A stretch of DNA of 53,878 bases from Acidobacteriota bacterium (GCA_025352795.1 JANXSF010000140.1:1-53878), one strand, 5' to 3'. Shown: positions 1-7,856, numbered from the stretch's first letter. The notes: generated from the sequence alone by a model not told the origin. Numbers and translations are program-made.

Positions 1-545
1 TCGATGGCAACAGCGGTCTTGCCCGTACCACGATCGCCGATGATCAATTCGCGCTGACCGCGACCAATGGGAATCATGCCGTCGATAGCCTTGATGCCGG
101 TTTGCATCGGCTCTTTCACCGGGCTACGGTCAATAACACCAGGAGCCAAACGTTCAATGGCCAGGAAACCATCGTTCTGAATGGGACCCTTGCCGTCAAT
201 GGGAGCACCCAGGGCATCCACAACGCGACCGAGGAAGCCATTGCCCACCGGAACCGACATAATGCGGCCCGTGCGTTTGACTTCATCACCTTCTTTGACG
301 TGGTGGAAATCGCCCATCAACACCGCGCCCACCTGATCTTCTTCCAGATTCAACGCAATGCCCGTGACGCCATGGGGGAACTCAATCAGTTCACCAGCCA
401 TCACCAGTTCCAAACCGTGAATACGGGCAATACCGTCACCGACCGAGATCACTGATCCGGTCTCGGAGACGTTTACCGCCTTATCGTAATTTTCAATTTC
501 GTCTCGCAGTACGCGAGCGATTTCATCTGCCCGAATTTGAGCCAT
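1..545 (-). CDS. atpA: ATP synthase F1 subunit alpha, N-terminal part (runs off window)
   Basis: This is the first 181 residues of the F1 alpha subunit, which forms the catalytic hexamer with beta on the cytoplasmic face of the membrane. The minus-strand ATG at 543-545 begins [13 protein letters not shown]. The N-terminal beta-barrel ([16 protein letters not shown]) is followed by the nucleotide-binding domain with Walker [10 protein letters not shown] about 9 residues before the window edge. The gene is open at the edge, so the C-terminal two thirds are outside the window. It lies 18 bases downstream of the delta gene on the same strand, as expected in an atp operon. Identification is secure. 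Confidence 0.97.
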   Translation of the reverse strand, partial: MAQIRADEIARVLRDEIENYDKAVNVSETGSVISVGDGIARIHGLELVMAGELIEFPHGVTGIALNLEEDQVGAVLMGDFHHVKEGDEVKRTGRIMSVPVGNGFLGRVVDALGAPIDGKGPIQNDGFLAIERLAPGVIDRSPVKEPMQTGIKAIDGMIPIGRGQRELIIGDRGTGKTAVAI

Positions 546-563
546 AGTTTCTTTTCCGATTAA

Positions 564-1118
564 TTACTCAGCGACCAGTTTCTTGCGCAGCCCATCCAGG
601 GATCCACGCACAGAGCCGTCATAAATTGTCGAACCGATCCGAACCATCACCCCACCGATCAGGTCAGGGTTTACAGTAAATTGACCCAGGATTTTCTTGC
701 CCGTCTTGCTTGAAAACGAGGCTTGAATTTGCGTTTGCTGTTCTTCACTCAACACACTCGCAGAAGTGATTTGCGCCCGGGCAATGCCCATCCGCTCGTC
801 GAGCTGGGCTTGAATCGCTTCCAATATCCCATGCAGCAGCGCCGTTCGACGATGGTCAATCACCACGTATAAGAAGTTTTTGATTACCGTGGCCAGCGGC
901 AGCATTTCCGCAAAGCGAGCGATCACAGCCCGTTTCCGCGCGGGCGAAACAGCGGGCGTAAGCAACACGGCGCTCAGTTCCGAAGATCCATCCAACATTT
1001 TGCTGAATTCTTTCAATTGCTCCAGCGCTAATTCCGGAGTCGTACCAGCCGTCGATTTTGGATCAACCAGGACATCTACTAGAGCGCGAGCGTAGCGTGA
1101 GGCAACAGCGGGAGACAT
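564..1118 (-). CDS. atpH: ATP synthase F1 subunit delta
   Basis: The 184-residue product has the normal length of the delta (OSCP-type) subunit, which links the peripheral stalk b subunits to the top of the alpha/beta hexamer. The N-terminus SRYARALVDVL and the C-terminal VNPDLIGGVMVRIGSTIYDG with GSLDGLRKKL are the standard family signatures. It starts one base after the stop of the b-subunit gene and is followed by atpA after 18 bases, so it is translated as part of the operon b'-b-delta-alpha. Nothing about it is unusual. Confidence 0.97.
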   Translation of the reverse strand: MSPAVASRYARALVDVLVDPKSTAGTTPELALEQLKEFSKMLDGSSELSAVLLTPAVSPARKRAVIARFAEMLPLATVIKNFLYVVIDHRRTALLHGILEAIQAQLDERMGIARAQITSASVLSEEQQTQIQASFSSKTGKKILGQFTVNPDLIGGVMVRIGSTIYDGSVRGSLDGLRKKLVAE

Positions 1119-1119
1119 A

Positions 1120-1665
1120 TTAATTGAGCCTCTTCAAAAATCCGTCAATCAACAACGCTTCTGATGCTGGGGTAACCTGCCCGCGGATCTTTACTTCGGC
1201 CTGTTCCAACGCCAGCTTCGCCGAATACGATTTCAATTCAGCCATGGCTGTTTTAGTAGCCGATTCAATTTCCTGCGCGGCATGCGCTTCCAGTTTCGCC
1301 ATAGAAACTTCAGTTTCCCGATTCACACGGGCGTGCTCCGTTTCCAGTTCCTTTGAGGCACTAGCGCGGATTGTTTCAATTTCGGTGCTTAATGTGGCCA
1401 GACGCTTTTCGATTTCTGCGGTCTTCGCTTCCGCCGAGCGCTTCATTTCCGCCGCTTCCCGCAGGTCGCGTTGAATGACTTCATCCTGACCCTTGAAAAA
1501 TGCCGGAGCATGCTTGCCGATCATGTAGCCGATGCCGACAACCAACAACACAAAGTTAGCCCACTTCCAGTAAATTTCATTGGGGTTGCCAGCGGCATGT
1601 TCGCTACCTTCGGCAAATGCAATTGAGACGGTTGTAAAAAAGAAGAGAAGGGATGCACGAGACAT
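1120..1665 (-). CDS. atpF: ATP synthase Fo subunit b
   Basis: The 181-residue protein has one N-terminal membrane segment around residues 33-50 (WANFVLLVVGIGYMIGKHAP), probably preceded by a cleavable signal peptide (LLFFFTTVSIAFAEG). A long alanine/glutamate-rich coiled coil follows, as in peripheral stalk b subunits. The ATG overlaps the TAA stop of the preceding gene (TAATG), and a GGAGGAG ribosome site lies just upstream inside that gene, which indicates translational coupling. With its neighbour it probably forms a b/b' heterodimer. Confidence 0.93.
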   Translation of the reverse strand: MSRASLLFFFTTVSIAFAEGSEHAAGNPNEIYWKWANFVLLVVGIGYMIGKHAPAFFKGQDEVIQRDLREAAEMKRSAEAKTAEIEKRLATLSTEIETIRASASKELETEHARVNRETEVSMAKLEAHAAQEIESATKTAMAELKSYSAKLALEQAEVKIRGQVTPASEALLIDGFLKRLN

Positions 1666-2111
1666 TAGGTACTCCTCCCCAATACGGCAGTGGCAATTTC
1701 ATCAGCCAAGCGCGAAGTTTCCCCTGCCAGCGATTGACGGGCTGCTGCCACCTGTTGCGTGATTTGCGTCTTTCCTTCAGCAATTTTGGAATCAGTGGCA
1801 AGTTTGGCCGCGGCAACGCGGGAAGCCTGATTATCCAGCCAGCCCTTACGGGTAGCTTCGCGTTCTTTGGACAATTGTGTCCGCACTTCATCTATTTTCT
1901 GTTCGAACTCAACAGCTTTGGATTCTGCGGTGCGCAGACTTTCGGCAGCGGCACGCTTCGCCCCAACAGTTGCTTCCTGACGGTCGCGCAGTACTTTGGC
2001 CATTGGTCCAAAGAAGATCCGGCGAAGGTAGAAATGCAACAACAGGAAGAGGATAAAGGTGGGTAGACCTTTTAGCAGAATCCCAGCAAGCGCTTGCAGC
2101 GTATCGTTCAT
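1665..2111 (-). CDS. ATP synthase Fo subunit b' (second b-type subunit)
   Basis: The 148-residue protein has an N-terminal membrane helix (PTFILFLLLHFYLRRIFFGP) followed by a charged coiled coil (RDRQEATVGAKRAAAESLRTA and onward), the arrangement of a short b or b' stalk subunit. It is the first gene of the visible operon and overlaps the next by one base. Two different b subunits in tandem are known from phototrophs and several other phyla including Acidobacteria. The a and c genes expected upstream in a classical operon are absent: the next upstream gene is a divergent toxin-antitoxin locus. They must be elsewhere on the genome. Confidence 0.9.
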   Translation of the reverse strand: MNDTLQALAGILLKGLPTFILFLLLHFYLRRIFFGPMAKVLRDRQEATVGAKRAAAESLRTAESKAVEFEQKIDEVRTQLSKEREATRKGWLDNQASRVAAAKLATDSKIAEGKTQITQQVAAARQSLAGETSRLADEIATAVLGRST

Positions 2112-2508
2112 TTTTTACTGTAGAGGAAAGGCTTTGAGAACAGAAGTTCGCGGTTGCCCCTGAAATGATACATTAGCATACCTTCTAATTGAGGGGCAAC
2201 TTGGAAATTCCAATCGCAGCGTTCCGCGACGATTTCGGACAGCATTGAACTCAGCGGCTATTGGCGCGTTCCGTAATTAGGCTTCACAAAGCAGTGGTTG
2301 TGTCTTCCATGTCTCAGCGTTACTCAATCGTTGCAATGTGCGCGATTGAAACACATCGAAATACACCCGCTCCATGGGGAAGCCTGGCGATCCGTACAAG
2401 CATATTAAACGCATTTTGCTTTATCAGGGTGAGGTACTATGTGCTACTATAGTAGTCAATAATAGGTTCAATGGAAATTATAATATCCTTAAAAAGTGAT
2501 AAAAAGAG
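2112..2508. other. Intergenic region between divergent atp operon and hipBA-like operon
   Basis: About 400 bases without a convincing gene. It must carry the promoters of the leftward atp operon and the rightward toxin-antitoxin operon. I see no tRNA, riboswitch or small RNA signature. The right end is AT-rich and contains the 12-base palindrome listed separately. The one plus-strand reading frame here (about 63 codons) has no ribosome site or recognisable sequence, and I do not consider it a gene. Confidence 0.6.
2444..2455. promoter_or_regulatory. Perfect 12-bp palindrome, candidate operator of the HipBA operon
   Basis: CTACTATAGTAG is a perfect inverted repeat 53 bases before the antitoxin start, in an AT-rich segment that could contain the promoter (a TATAAT-like ATTATAATA lies about 20 bases downstream). 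A related half site TACTAT occurs about 10 bases to the left, at 2435-2440. HipB-type proteins are dimeric HTH repressors that bind palindromes upstream of their own operon. The assignment is inference from position and symmetry only. Confidence 0.4.
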
Positions 2509-2823
2509 ATGATCAAAATGGCCTTACCTGTTCCCGTTTTAAGATCGTTGTCCAAACTTGGTGCTGATATAAAATCCGCACGACTGCGCCGCCGCATTCC
2601 GGTCACGATCATGGCGCAAAGAGCTTTTGTAACCAGGGTCACTTTGCGCAAGCTGGAACGCGGCGAACCCACTGTGGGCATTGGAACTTACGCTACGGTG
2701 TTGTTCATCTTGGGTATGAGCGCGCGCTTGGCGGAAGTAGCTGATATCCGATTTGATGAACTAGGTATGTCTCTGGATGAGGAGCGCTTGCCCAAGCGCA
2801 TCCGCTCCAGAAAGCTAACTTGA
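2509..2823 (+). CDS. HipB-like XRE-family antitoxin/repressor
   Basis: The 104-residue protein has a helix-turn-helix in the middle: an ADIKSARLRRRIPVTIMAQRA helix pair, then the recognition region VTRVTLRKLERGEPTVGIGTY. That is the usual XRE layout. Its stop overlaps the start of the HipA gene (TGATG), typical of HipB-HipA pairs. Expected role: it binds and neutralises the kinase toxin and represses its own promoter. An alternative start is ATG 2518 (MALPVPV); the 2509 ATG sits close behind a purine-rich AAAAAGAG. The family call is firm, the function inferred from the partner. Confidence 0.85.
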   Translation: MIKMALPVPVLRSLSKLGADIKSARLRRRIPVTIMAQRAFVTRVTLRKLERGEPTVGIGTYATVLFILGMSARLAEVADIRFDELGMSLDEERLPKRIRSRKLT

Positions 2824-4049
2824 TGGAACGCCAACTTTTCGTTTATATCGACGTCGATAACAAGCCTACTTTAGTGGGACGCCTTTGGGTGCGCCATCGC
2901 CGGGGGCAGGAATCGGCCACGTTCGAATATGACCGGCGCTGGCTTGCCAATCCCGGATGCTTCTCTATCGAACCCGCGCTATCGCTTGGCCATGGGCTGC
3001 ACCACACTGCCGCTGGACGTCCTTTGTTTGGGGCGCTTGGCGATTCCGCGCCTGACCGTTGGGGTAGAGTACTGATGCGCCGCGCGGAGCGTCGTAGTGC
3101 AGAGAAAGACAAGAGAACAGCGCGCACGCTATCGGAAGTGGACTTCCTGTTAATGGTGGATGATGAGGCGCGCATGGGTGGGCTGCGCTTTTCGGAAACA
3201 GAGGGGGGATTGTTTCGCGAACATAGGCCGGCCATGCGGATTCCTCCATTCATCGACCTGCCTCGCCTGTTGTCTGCCAGTCAGCGGGTGACCATGGAAA
3301 AAGATACTGAGGAAGACATTCGGCTGCTGCTGGCCCCTGGATCGTCGCTTGGCGGCTCGCGGCCCAAAGCATCCGTTCGGGACAAGAACGGAATGCTGGC
3401 CATCGCCAAGTTTCCACAGAAGACCGACGAAGTGAACGCTGTGCTTTGGGAAGCAGTGGCGCTGGAGCTTGCCAAGAAGTCGGGAATTACAGTGCCTGTC
3501 TGGAGAGTAGAATCACTCGTCAAGAAATCTGTACTGGTGCTGCGCCGGTTCGACCGGAAGGGCACAACACGCATTCCATTTCTTTCTGCAATGAGCATGC
3601 TTGGGGCAGCCGATCATGAGCAGCATAGTTACCTGGAAATCGCCGATGCTATCCGTCAATGCGGAGCCGCTCCAATTGAGGACTTAGCTCAACTTTGGCG
3701 ACGCATTGTGTTCAATGTGATGATCGCCAACACGGACGACCATTTGCGGAATCATGCGTTTTTATACGAGGGAAATGAGGGCTGGCGGCTGTCTCCAGCG
3801 TACGATATGAACCCCACCCCGCTGGAGTTCAAGCCCAGGGTTTTGACCACGCTTATCGACAAACAAGATGGCACAGCGTCTGTTGATTTGGCGATGAGCG
3901 TGTGCCGCTATTTTAAATTGAGCGTTGCGCAAGGGCAGACGATCATCGCAGAGGTGGCAAAGGCAGTCTCTAAGTGGCGGAATGTAGCAGCTAAGCTAGG
4001 GTTGCGCCAGACGGAGATGGACCGAATGGCTTCTGCGTTCGAGCAATAG
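2823..4049 (+). CDS. hipA: HipA-family serine/threonine kinase toxin
   Basis: The 408-residue protein contains the N-terminal HipA domain (couple_hipA; about residues 5-105, with LFGALGDSAPDRWGR) and the C-terminal kinase-like domain. Visible motifs are the nucleotide-binding/autophosphorylation loop SSLGGSRPKA (about 174-183), the catalytic-loop NTDDHLRN (303-310) and the metal-binding YDMNP (327-331), so the active site looks intact. E. coli HipA phosphorylates a glutamyl-tRNA synthetase and stops translation; the substrate here is unknown. I use ATG 2823 rather than TTG 2820 because it gives the coupled TGATG junction. The N-lobe is present in the same protein, so this is not the three-gene HipBST type. 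Confidence 0.93.
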   Translation: MERQLFVYIDVDNKPTLVGRLWVRHRRGQESATFEYDRRWLANPGCFSIEPALSLGHGLHHTAAGRPLFGALGDSAPDRWGRVLMRRAERRSAEKDKRTARTLSEVDFLLMVDDEARMGGLRFSETEGGLFREHRPAMRIPPFIDLPRLLSASQRVTMEKDTEEDIRLLLAPGSSLGGSRPKASVRDKNGMLAIAKFPQKTDEVNAVLWEAVALELAKKSGITVPVWRVESLVKKSVLVLRRFDRKGTTRIPFLSAMSMLGAADHEQHSYLEIADAIRQCGAAPIEDLAQLWRRIVFNVMIANTDDHLRNHAFLYEGNEGWRLSPAYDMNPTPLEFKPRVLTTLIDKQDGTASVDLAMSVCRYFKLSVAQGQTIIAEVAKAVSKWRNVAAKLGLRQTEMDRMASAFEQ

Positions 4050-4058
4050 ATTGGCCTA

Positions 4059-5129
4059 CTACGGCATCAAGACCCGGACCGCTGCGTCCATCAGTTTCTT
4101 ATAATCAGCGTGTTCGGAATTGGTCAGGATCGCAATCACAAATTGCTCTTCAGGAAAGATCGCAAATACGGTGCGGGTGGCTTGTTGCGACCCGCTGTGG
4201 GAGTAGGCTTTCTTCCCTTCAAACAGAGTCAGGCTCATGCCCATCCCATAGCCTGTCTCTTTGCCATCGTTGGTTTTTTGAGACGTGGTCATCAGATGGT
4301 AGGTATCTCGTTTCAGTAAAGGCCCCCCATCCAGAGCCATTGCGAAACGAGCAATGTCAACAGCGGATCCGACGAAGCCGCCGCCGGGGACCTTATAGCT
4401 GGTATCGGCCAAACCGGAGTTGACAATTTCCCCGTTATTGCCCAGTGCATAGCCACGAGTGCGGTTGTGAATAATGGCGTAGACGCTATCTTCGCGGGCT
4501 GTATCCATGCCCGTTGGTGAGAAGATCCGCGAAGTAACGTAATCCACAAATCGCTGTCCCGAAGCATTTTCTATGGCTGCACCGACCAGGGTAAAACCAT
4601 GGGTGCTGTAGAGATATTTGGAACCCGGTTCATGTTCCAAGGGATCATTGGCGAAGAATTTCAAGCCGTCGGCAATGTTGGGGTAATGACGGGTGCTCGA
4701 CATTTCGTCACCCTTGTAGTGTCGGATGCCCGCCAGATGTCCCAACACTTGGCGCAGTGTGATTGGGTATGCTTTGCGAGGAAACGCTGGGACATAACGC
4801 TGGATGGGGGAATCCAGATCCAGCCTTCCGCGTTCGTAGAGTTGCAGAGCCGCTACGGCGGTGATGGTTTTGGAGATGGAACCTAGCCGATAAATCGTAT
4901 CAGGACGGGATGGGTAACCGTTTTCAAAATCAGAGAGGCCAAGGCCACCAGAATAGCGTAAAGATCCATGGTGCCCGACGGCGATCGACATGCCTACTAT
5001 TTTCTGAGCAATTCGTTCCGCTTCCATTGCTCGTTCCAGACGACGGATTACCCCAGAAGAGATTTCAGGTGCTGGTTGGGACCAAGCGGTGAGCACGGAA
5101 GCTAAAATGAGAAAAACGAATTGCACCAA
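4059..5129 (-). CDS. Secreted serine hydrolase, beta-lactamase/class C (S12) family
   Basis: The 356-residue protein begins with a signal peptide (about residues 1-18, ending AWSQP). The SxxK motif is GSISK (Ser84, Lys87), a YST replaces the usual YxN around residue 173, and the HxG-like element is YSHSGS near residue 315. Family members include D-aminopeptidases, esterases and penicillin-binding-like proteins; the sequence does not decide which. The fold call is secure and the substrate unknown. It converges on hipA, whose stop is 9 bases away. Confidence 0.9.
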   Translation of the reverse strand: MVQFVFLILASVLTAWSQPAPEISSGVIRRLERAMEAERIAQKIVGMSIAVGHHGSLRYSGGLGLSDFENGYPSRPDTIYRLGSISKTITAVAALQLYERGRLDLDSPIQRYVPAFPRKAYPITLRQVLGHLAGIRHYKGDEMSSTRHYPNIADGLKFFANDPLEHEPGSKYLYSTHGFTLVGAAIENASGQRFVDYVTSRIFSPTGMDTAREDSVYAIIHNRTRGYALGNNGEIVNSGLADTSYKVPGGGFVGSAVDIARFAMALDGGPLLKRDTYHLMTTSQKTNDGKETGYGMGMSLTLFEGKKAYSHSGSQQATRTVFAIFPEEQFVIAILTNSEHADYKKLMDAAVRVLMP

Positions 5130-5199
5130 TGATCATTGTACCCAGTGTGGAACATTTTCGATGCAGCAACGTATTATGGGCTGAAGGAGTGAGGGAACC

Positions 5200-5379
5200 A
5201 TGGTTAAATTTCTGTTGTGGTGCATTTTGCTGATCTTGTGCTGGCCAGTAGCGATCTTGGCACTGATTATGTACCCCTTCATCTGGTTGGTGTTGCTGCC
5301 ATTCAAGATTGTGGGTGGAGTGCTACATCTGATTTTGGCGCTGTTCTCATTACCCGCCAAACTGGTTCGGGCTCTATGA
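5200..5379 (+). CDS. Small hydrophobic membrane protein (59 aa)
   Basis: This short gene begins at ATG 5200, 10 bases after a good AAGGAG ribosome site, and ends at TGA 5377-5379. The 59 residues are almost entirely hydrophobic: a first segment KFLLWCILLILCWPVAILAL, a second around YPFIWLVLLPFKIVGG, a third around VLHLILALFSLP, and a basic end (AKLVRAL). It lies alone between two leftward genes. The minus-strand frame across the same DNA is a shadow without membrane or domain character. Function is unknown. The ribosome site and the composition make it a probable real gene. Confidence 0.7.
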   Translation: MVKFLLWCILLILCWPVAILALIMYPFIWLVLLPFKIVGGVLHLILALFSLPAKLVRAL

Positions 5380-5380
5380 G

Positions 5381-6193
5381 TTAGCGACCGGAAAAGAGTA
5401 GTTCATTAGACAGTTGAGAGAACGCCTGGCTCAATGCGGCTGGTTCTGCAATCTTGATGTTCAGTGCGGGCTTAGTTGCATTTGAGACATTCGACAGAGA
5501 GACGATAGTATGCAATTCGTCGGGGTAAATTAAAGAAAGAGTAACCGGCAGATTGGGACCACCGGAACAGCTAACACCATCCAGTTTCAGAGAAAGGGCG
5601 TTGTGTTCCTTAAACTTGGAATCCACCGCGTAGAGATGTGCTCCGTTAATGGAAACACCGACACGATCCCTTCCACCAAGAAAGGAATTTGTGAAGGTTT
5701 TGGCTAGACGAAGCGATTCCATGCACATTGCCTTGGGTACGTTTGTATTCAGATCTAACATCAAATCCACGTAGCGCCGATTCACCCTTCCTGAAGACTG
5801 CACTTCCGTTGCCTGAGAGCCGAGATAACGCATAAAATACAAAGGGATGGCAAGTCTTGCCGTTGCCGTAACTTCCAGGTTGGAGTCGCTGGTTTCCACA
5901 ATGCGGATCAGGGGCAGGATTGGATCGGCACGAAACGTTCGGCCATCGAAATTAGCTTGAAAAAACGCTTCTCCGCGAGCGGTGGCATAGGCAATTTGAT
6001 CGGGAAGATTGGCCCCAACACCTAAATTTCGGGCAGTGGCCAGGGCGGCGGCATCGCAGGCGGAATTCAATTTGGTGCGGGCGGCCCACAACATGGCGGC
6101 ATCCACCCCGAGCCCTAAAATGGGGATCAAAAGAGTCAACGAAACAGCCGTGGTAATAATGGCGATTCCCCGTTGCTGAGCCTGTATGTGCAT
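5381..6193 (-). CDS. TadG-like pilus assembly protein
   Basis: The 270-residue product starts MHIQAQQRGIAIITTAVSLT and has one membrane segment, about residues 14-35 (SLTLLIPILGLGVDAAMLWA). The following motif LNSACDAAALATARNLG is typical of TadG/Flp-pilus assembly proteins (putative Flp pilus-assembly TadG-like, N-terminal). I use the ATG at 6191-6193 because it overlaps the stop of the upstream gene (TGATG) and puts the hydrophobic helix at the N-terminus. A longer in-frame start at 6313 would add 40 residues inside the neighbouring gene. It is the last of three tad-type genes; their exact role in pilus assembly is not settled. Confidence 0.8.
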   Translation of the reverse strand: MHIQAQQRGIAIITTAVSLTLLIPILGLGVDAAMLWAARTKLNSACDAAALATARNLGVGANLPDQIAYATARGEAFFQANFDGRTFRADPILPLIRIVETSDSNLEVTATARLAIPLYFMRYLGSQATEVQSSGRVNRRYVDLMLDLNTNVPKAMCMESLRLAKTFTNSFLGGRDRVGVSINGAHLYAVDSKFKEHNALSLKLDGVSCSGGPNLPVTLSLIYPDELHTIVSLSNVSNATKPALNIKIAEPAALSQAFSQLSNELLFSGR

Positions 6194-6786
6194 CAAAATA
6201 TTGCTCTTTGGTAGATAGTGGAATTTTCTGGGGTGCGGAAAAAGCCTTCCGATAAATAGGCGTTTTCCCCTGCGGCGAGGGCTACCAAAGTATCCAATTT
6301 TTCGGCACGACAACCAGTATCTGTGAGGTACTTTGATGCCGGCATGGTGCCATTTTCTTCGAAAAAAGCTGCTTCTGGAGCGCCAAAAGTGCTCTTAAAC
6401 AGCTCTTTATTGCCGATTAAGTGTCGTTTTACCACCACTGGATAGCCAAAATTAGGACAGTTGCGCGGTTCAAACCCGCCCGCAATGCAGTCCCCTTCCC
6501 CAATCATCTTGAAAGCAGATAGGACAATCACGCCGTTGCCGCCGCCTTCCATAAGTCCTAAACCACTGGCTTGCCGAATCAGCAAAGCCTGATTGCCGGG
6601 GATGGAAAAATCGACGAATCGCAAAAACATGGTTCCGGCTTCACGGGTGAGAGTGGATACCTGCTGCGCTTTGGAAATGGACATCCCGGTGGTGAACACC
6701 CCGTATAGCATTAACGTGAACAAGGGGATGACAATGGCGAACTCCAGAATGCTACTGCCGCTTTGAAGGGTGGACCGGGTGCGCAT
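6193..6786 (-). CDS. TadE-like pseudopilin/pilus assembly protein
   Basis: The 197-residue protein has an N-terminal TadE signature, SGSSILEFAIVIPLFTLMLY, with glutamate five residues after the glycine as in prepilin-peptidase sites. One hydrophobic helix is followed by a soluble domain with several cysteines. It shares a one-base stop/start overlap with the TadG-like gene downstream and lies 18 bases after the other TadE gene, so the three form an operon. No tad ATPase, secretin or prepilin peptidase gene is in the window. Function is inferred from the family. Confidence 0.82.
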   Translation of the reverse strand: MRTRSTLQSGSSILEFAIVIPLFTLMLYGVFTTGMSISKAQQVSTLTREAGTMFLRFVDFSIPGNQALLIRQASGLGLMEGGGNGVIVLSAFKMIGEGDCIAGGFEPRNCPNFGYPVVVKRHLIGNKELFKSTFGAPEAAFFEENGTMPASKYLTDTGCRAEKLDTLVALAAGENAYLSEGFFRTPENSTIYQRAIF

Positions 6787-6804
6787 GGGATGTCTTTGGT
6801 TTGA

Positions 6805-7281
6805 CTAACGACAAGGTTGGGAGGAACTTCCCGAGCGGCCTTCCATACGGTCGGCAGCAAAGGCGGAAATATGCAGCGGGTCTCGCCCAAAGGCCAGCCA
6901 GTTCCAGGTATAGTTCTGCACCACTACCTCAACCACATTGCCAGGTTGATTGCCGGTGGGGCCCAAAATGGGTTGAGACAGATCGTTGAATGAATAGTAG
7001 TTGATAGCAATGGTCTTGGCACGGGTCCCTGACAAGAAGCCCATGGCGTTGCCAGCAACCACTTGTTTGATGGACTCTTCCTGACATCTTCCAGGCAGGG
7101 TTTGCGCGCTCACTGCGTAGCGAAGCCCTTCATTCACCGCACTTTGTAATGTACTTTTAAGGAATATCGTCAATGAAAAATCGACTACTCCAAGCATCAG
7201 AGCAAAAAACGGCACCAGGATGAAAGCCGTTTCGATCATCGTGTTCCCTGACTGAGTATTCTTCGCCTTGCTTCGATTCAT
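6805..7281 (-). CDS. TadE-like pilus assembly protein
   Basis: The 158-residue protein carries the TadE signature SGNTMIETAFILVPFFALML near the N-terminus, again with glutamate five residues after glycine, then an exported domain with two cysteines (GRCQEES and SSQPCR) that could form a disulfide. It is the first of the three tad-like genes on this strand. The stop of the peroxiredoxin-like selenoprotein gene is 35 bases upstream, so the four genes may share a transcript. Confidence 0.83.
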   Translation of the reverse strand: MNRSKAKNTQSGNTMIETAFILVPFFALMLGVVDFSLTIFLKSTLQSAVNEGLRYAVSAQTLPGRCQEESIKQVVAGNAMGFLSGTRAKTIAINYYSFNDLSQPILGPTGNQPGNVVEVVVQNYTWNWLAFGRDPLHISAFAADRMEGRSGSSSQPCR

Positions 7282-7316
7282 GTGCCTTAATGCTTATCGG
7301 CACGGACACAAGGAAA

Positions 7317-7856
7317 CTATAGAGCTTTGGAACCCCATTTTTGTAGCGACGCGAAATTGGGGTGATCGCCTATGTGGTGGAAGTTATGCTCCCAAACGAT
7401 TGCTTCTTTTTCAATAATATAGAGCCCTGGGTTACGCATTGTGTCGGGTGCTGGACGGCCGTTGCGATGGCCATTCCACAAGGCTCGAATTGCCGCCAGG
7501 ACGACCATGGGACCGAGCAGTCTCCACCAGCTTGCCCGGAATAATCCGAAGGAACGGAAAAGATCACCAGTGGGATCGGCGATTCCCTTGGCTTCCGGCC
7601 AGAAATGATCGAAAAACTCTTTCCCAAGTTCAGGCGTCCCGCGGAAGACAAACAGCACCGGTGGATATCCCGAAAGGGTTTCCGTGGTTCGACGTAAGCC
7701 CGTTACGCCCTCTCTACAAAATATTCAACCAAAGTGACGAAGGAAATAAACGATCACCGGACCACGAGGCAATTGATCGCGGAAGGTGCCGGGCACAACA
7801 TTGACGCCGCTCACTGGCAACGAAAGAATTGTTACTTCAATTGAACCAGTGGTCAT
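7317..7856 (-). CDS. Peroxiredoxin-like (AhpC/TSA-type) selenoprotein with UxxC motif
   Basis: From ATG 7854-7856 to TAG 7317-7319 the minus strand reads as one 179-residue protein if the TGA at 7725-7727 is translated. Before it comes RGPVIVYFLRHFG; after it, in the same frame, IFCREGVTGLRR, then YPPVLFVFRGTPELGKEFF and the conserved C-terminal part ending near WEHNFHHIGDHPNFASL. In the thioredoxin-fold peroxiredoxin-like family this position is the first cysteine of a CxxC motif (FLRHFGCxxC), so the codon gives U44-I-F-C47. A SECIS-like hairpin follows 15 bases after the TGA. The frame is closed upstream by TAG just before the ATG. Predicted role: thiol/selenol-dependent reduction of peroxides or disulfides. 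Normal gene callers would report only the part after the TGA. The Sec machinery genes are not in the window. Confidence 0.88.
7691..7709 (-). promoter_or_regulatory. SECIS-like hairpin for selenocysteine insertion
   Basis: On the minus strand GGCGTAA (7709-7703) pairs with TTACGTC (7697-7691) over seven base pairs with one G-U, enclosing the loop CGGGC (7702-7698). The apical loop begins 22 nucleotides after the TGA and has a G within its first two bases, which fits the known bacterial SECIS rules (short stem-loop inside the coding region, G-bearing loop roughly 16-37 nucleotides from UGA). It is the expected binding site of SelB. The fold was done by eye. Confidence 0.75.

Noticed and set aside
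5133-5360. 75-codon minus-strand frame
   Set aside because: Lies opposite the small membrane protein at 5200-5379, which has a ribosome site and coherent hydrophobic composition; the minus frame has neither.
7317-7658. Peroxiredoxin-like gene taken as a 113-residue protein starting at GTG 7658
   Set aside because: The conserved fold clearly continues upstream in the same frame across the TGA to ATG 7856; the short version would have no active site.
7725-7727. TGA as an ordinary nonsense mutation in a pseudogene
   Set aside because: The rest of the frame is intact and conserved, the codon is exactly at the redox position and a SECIS-like hairpin follows. Not fully excluded without the Sec genes.
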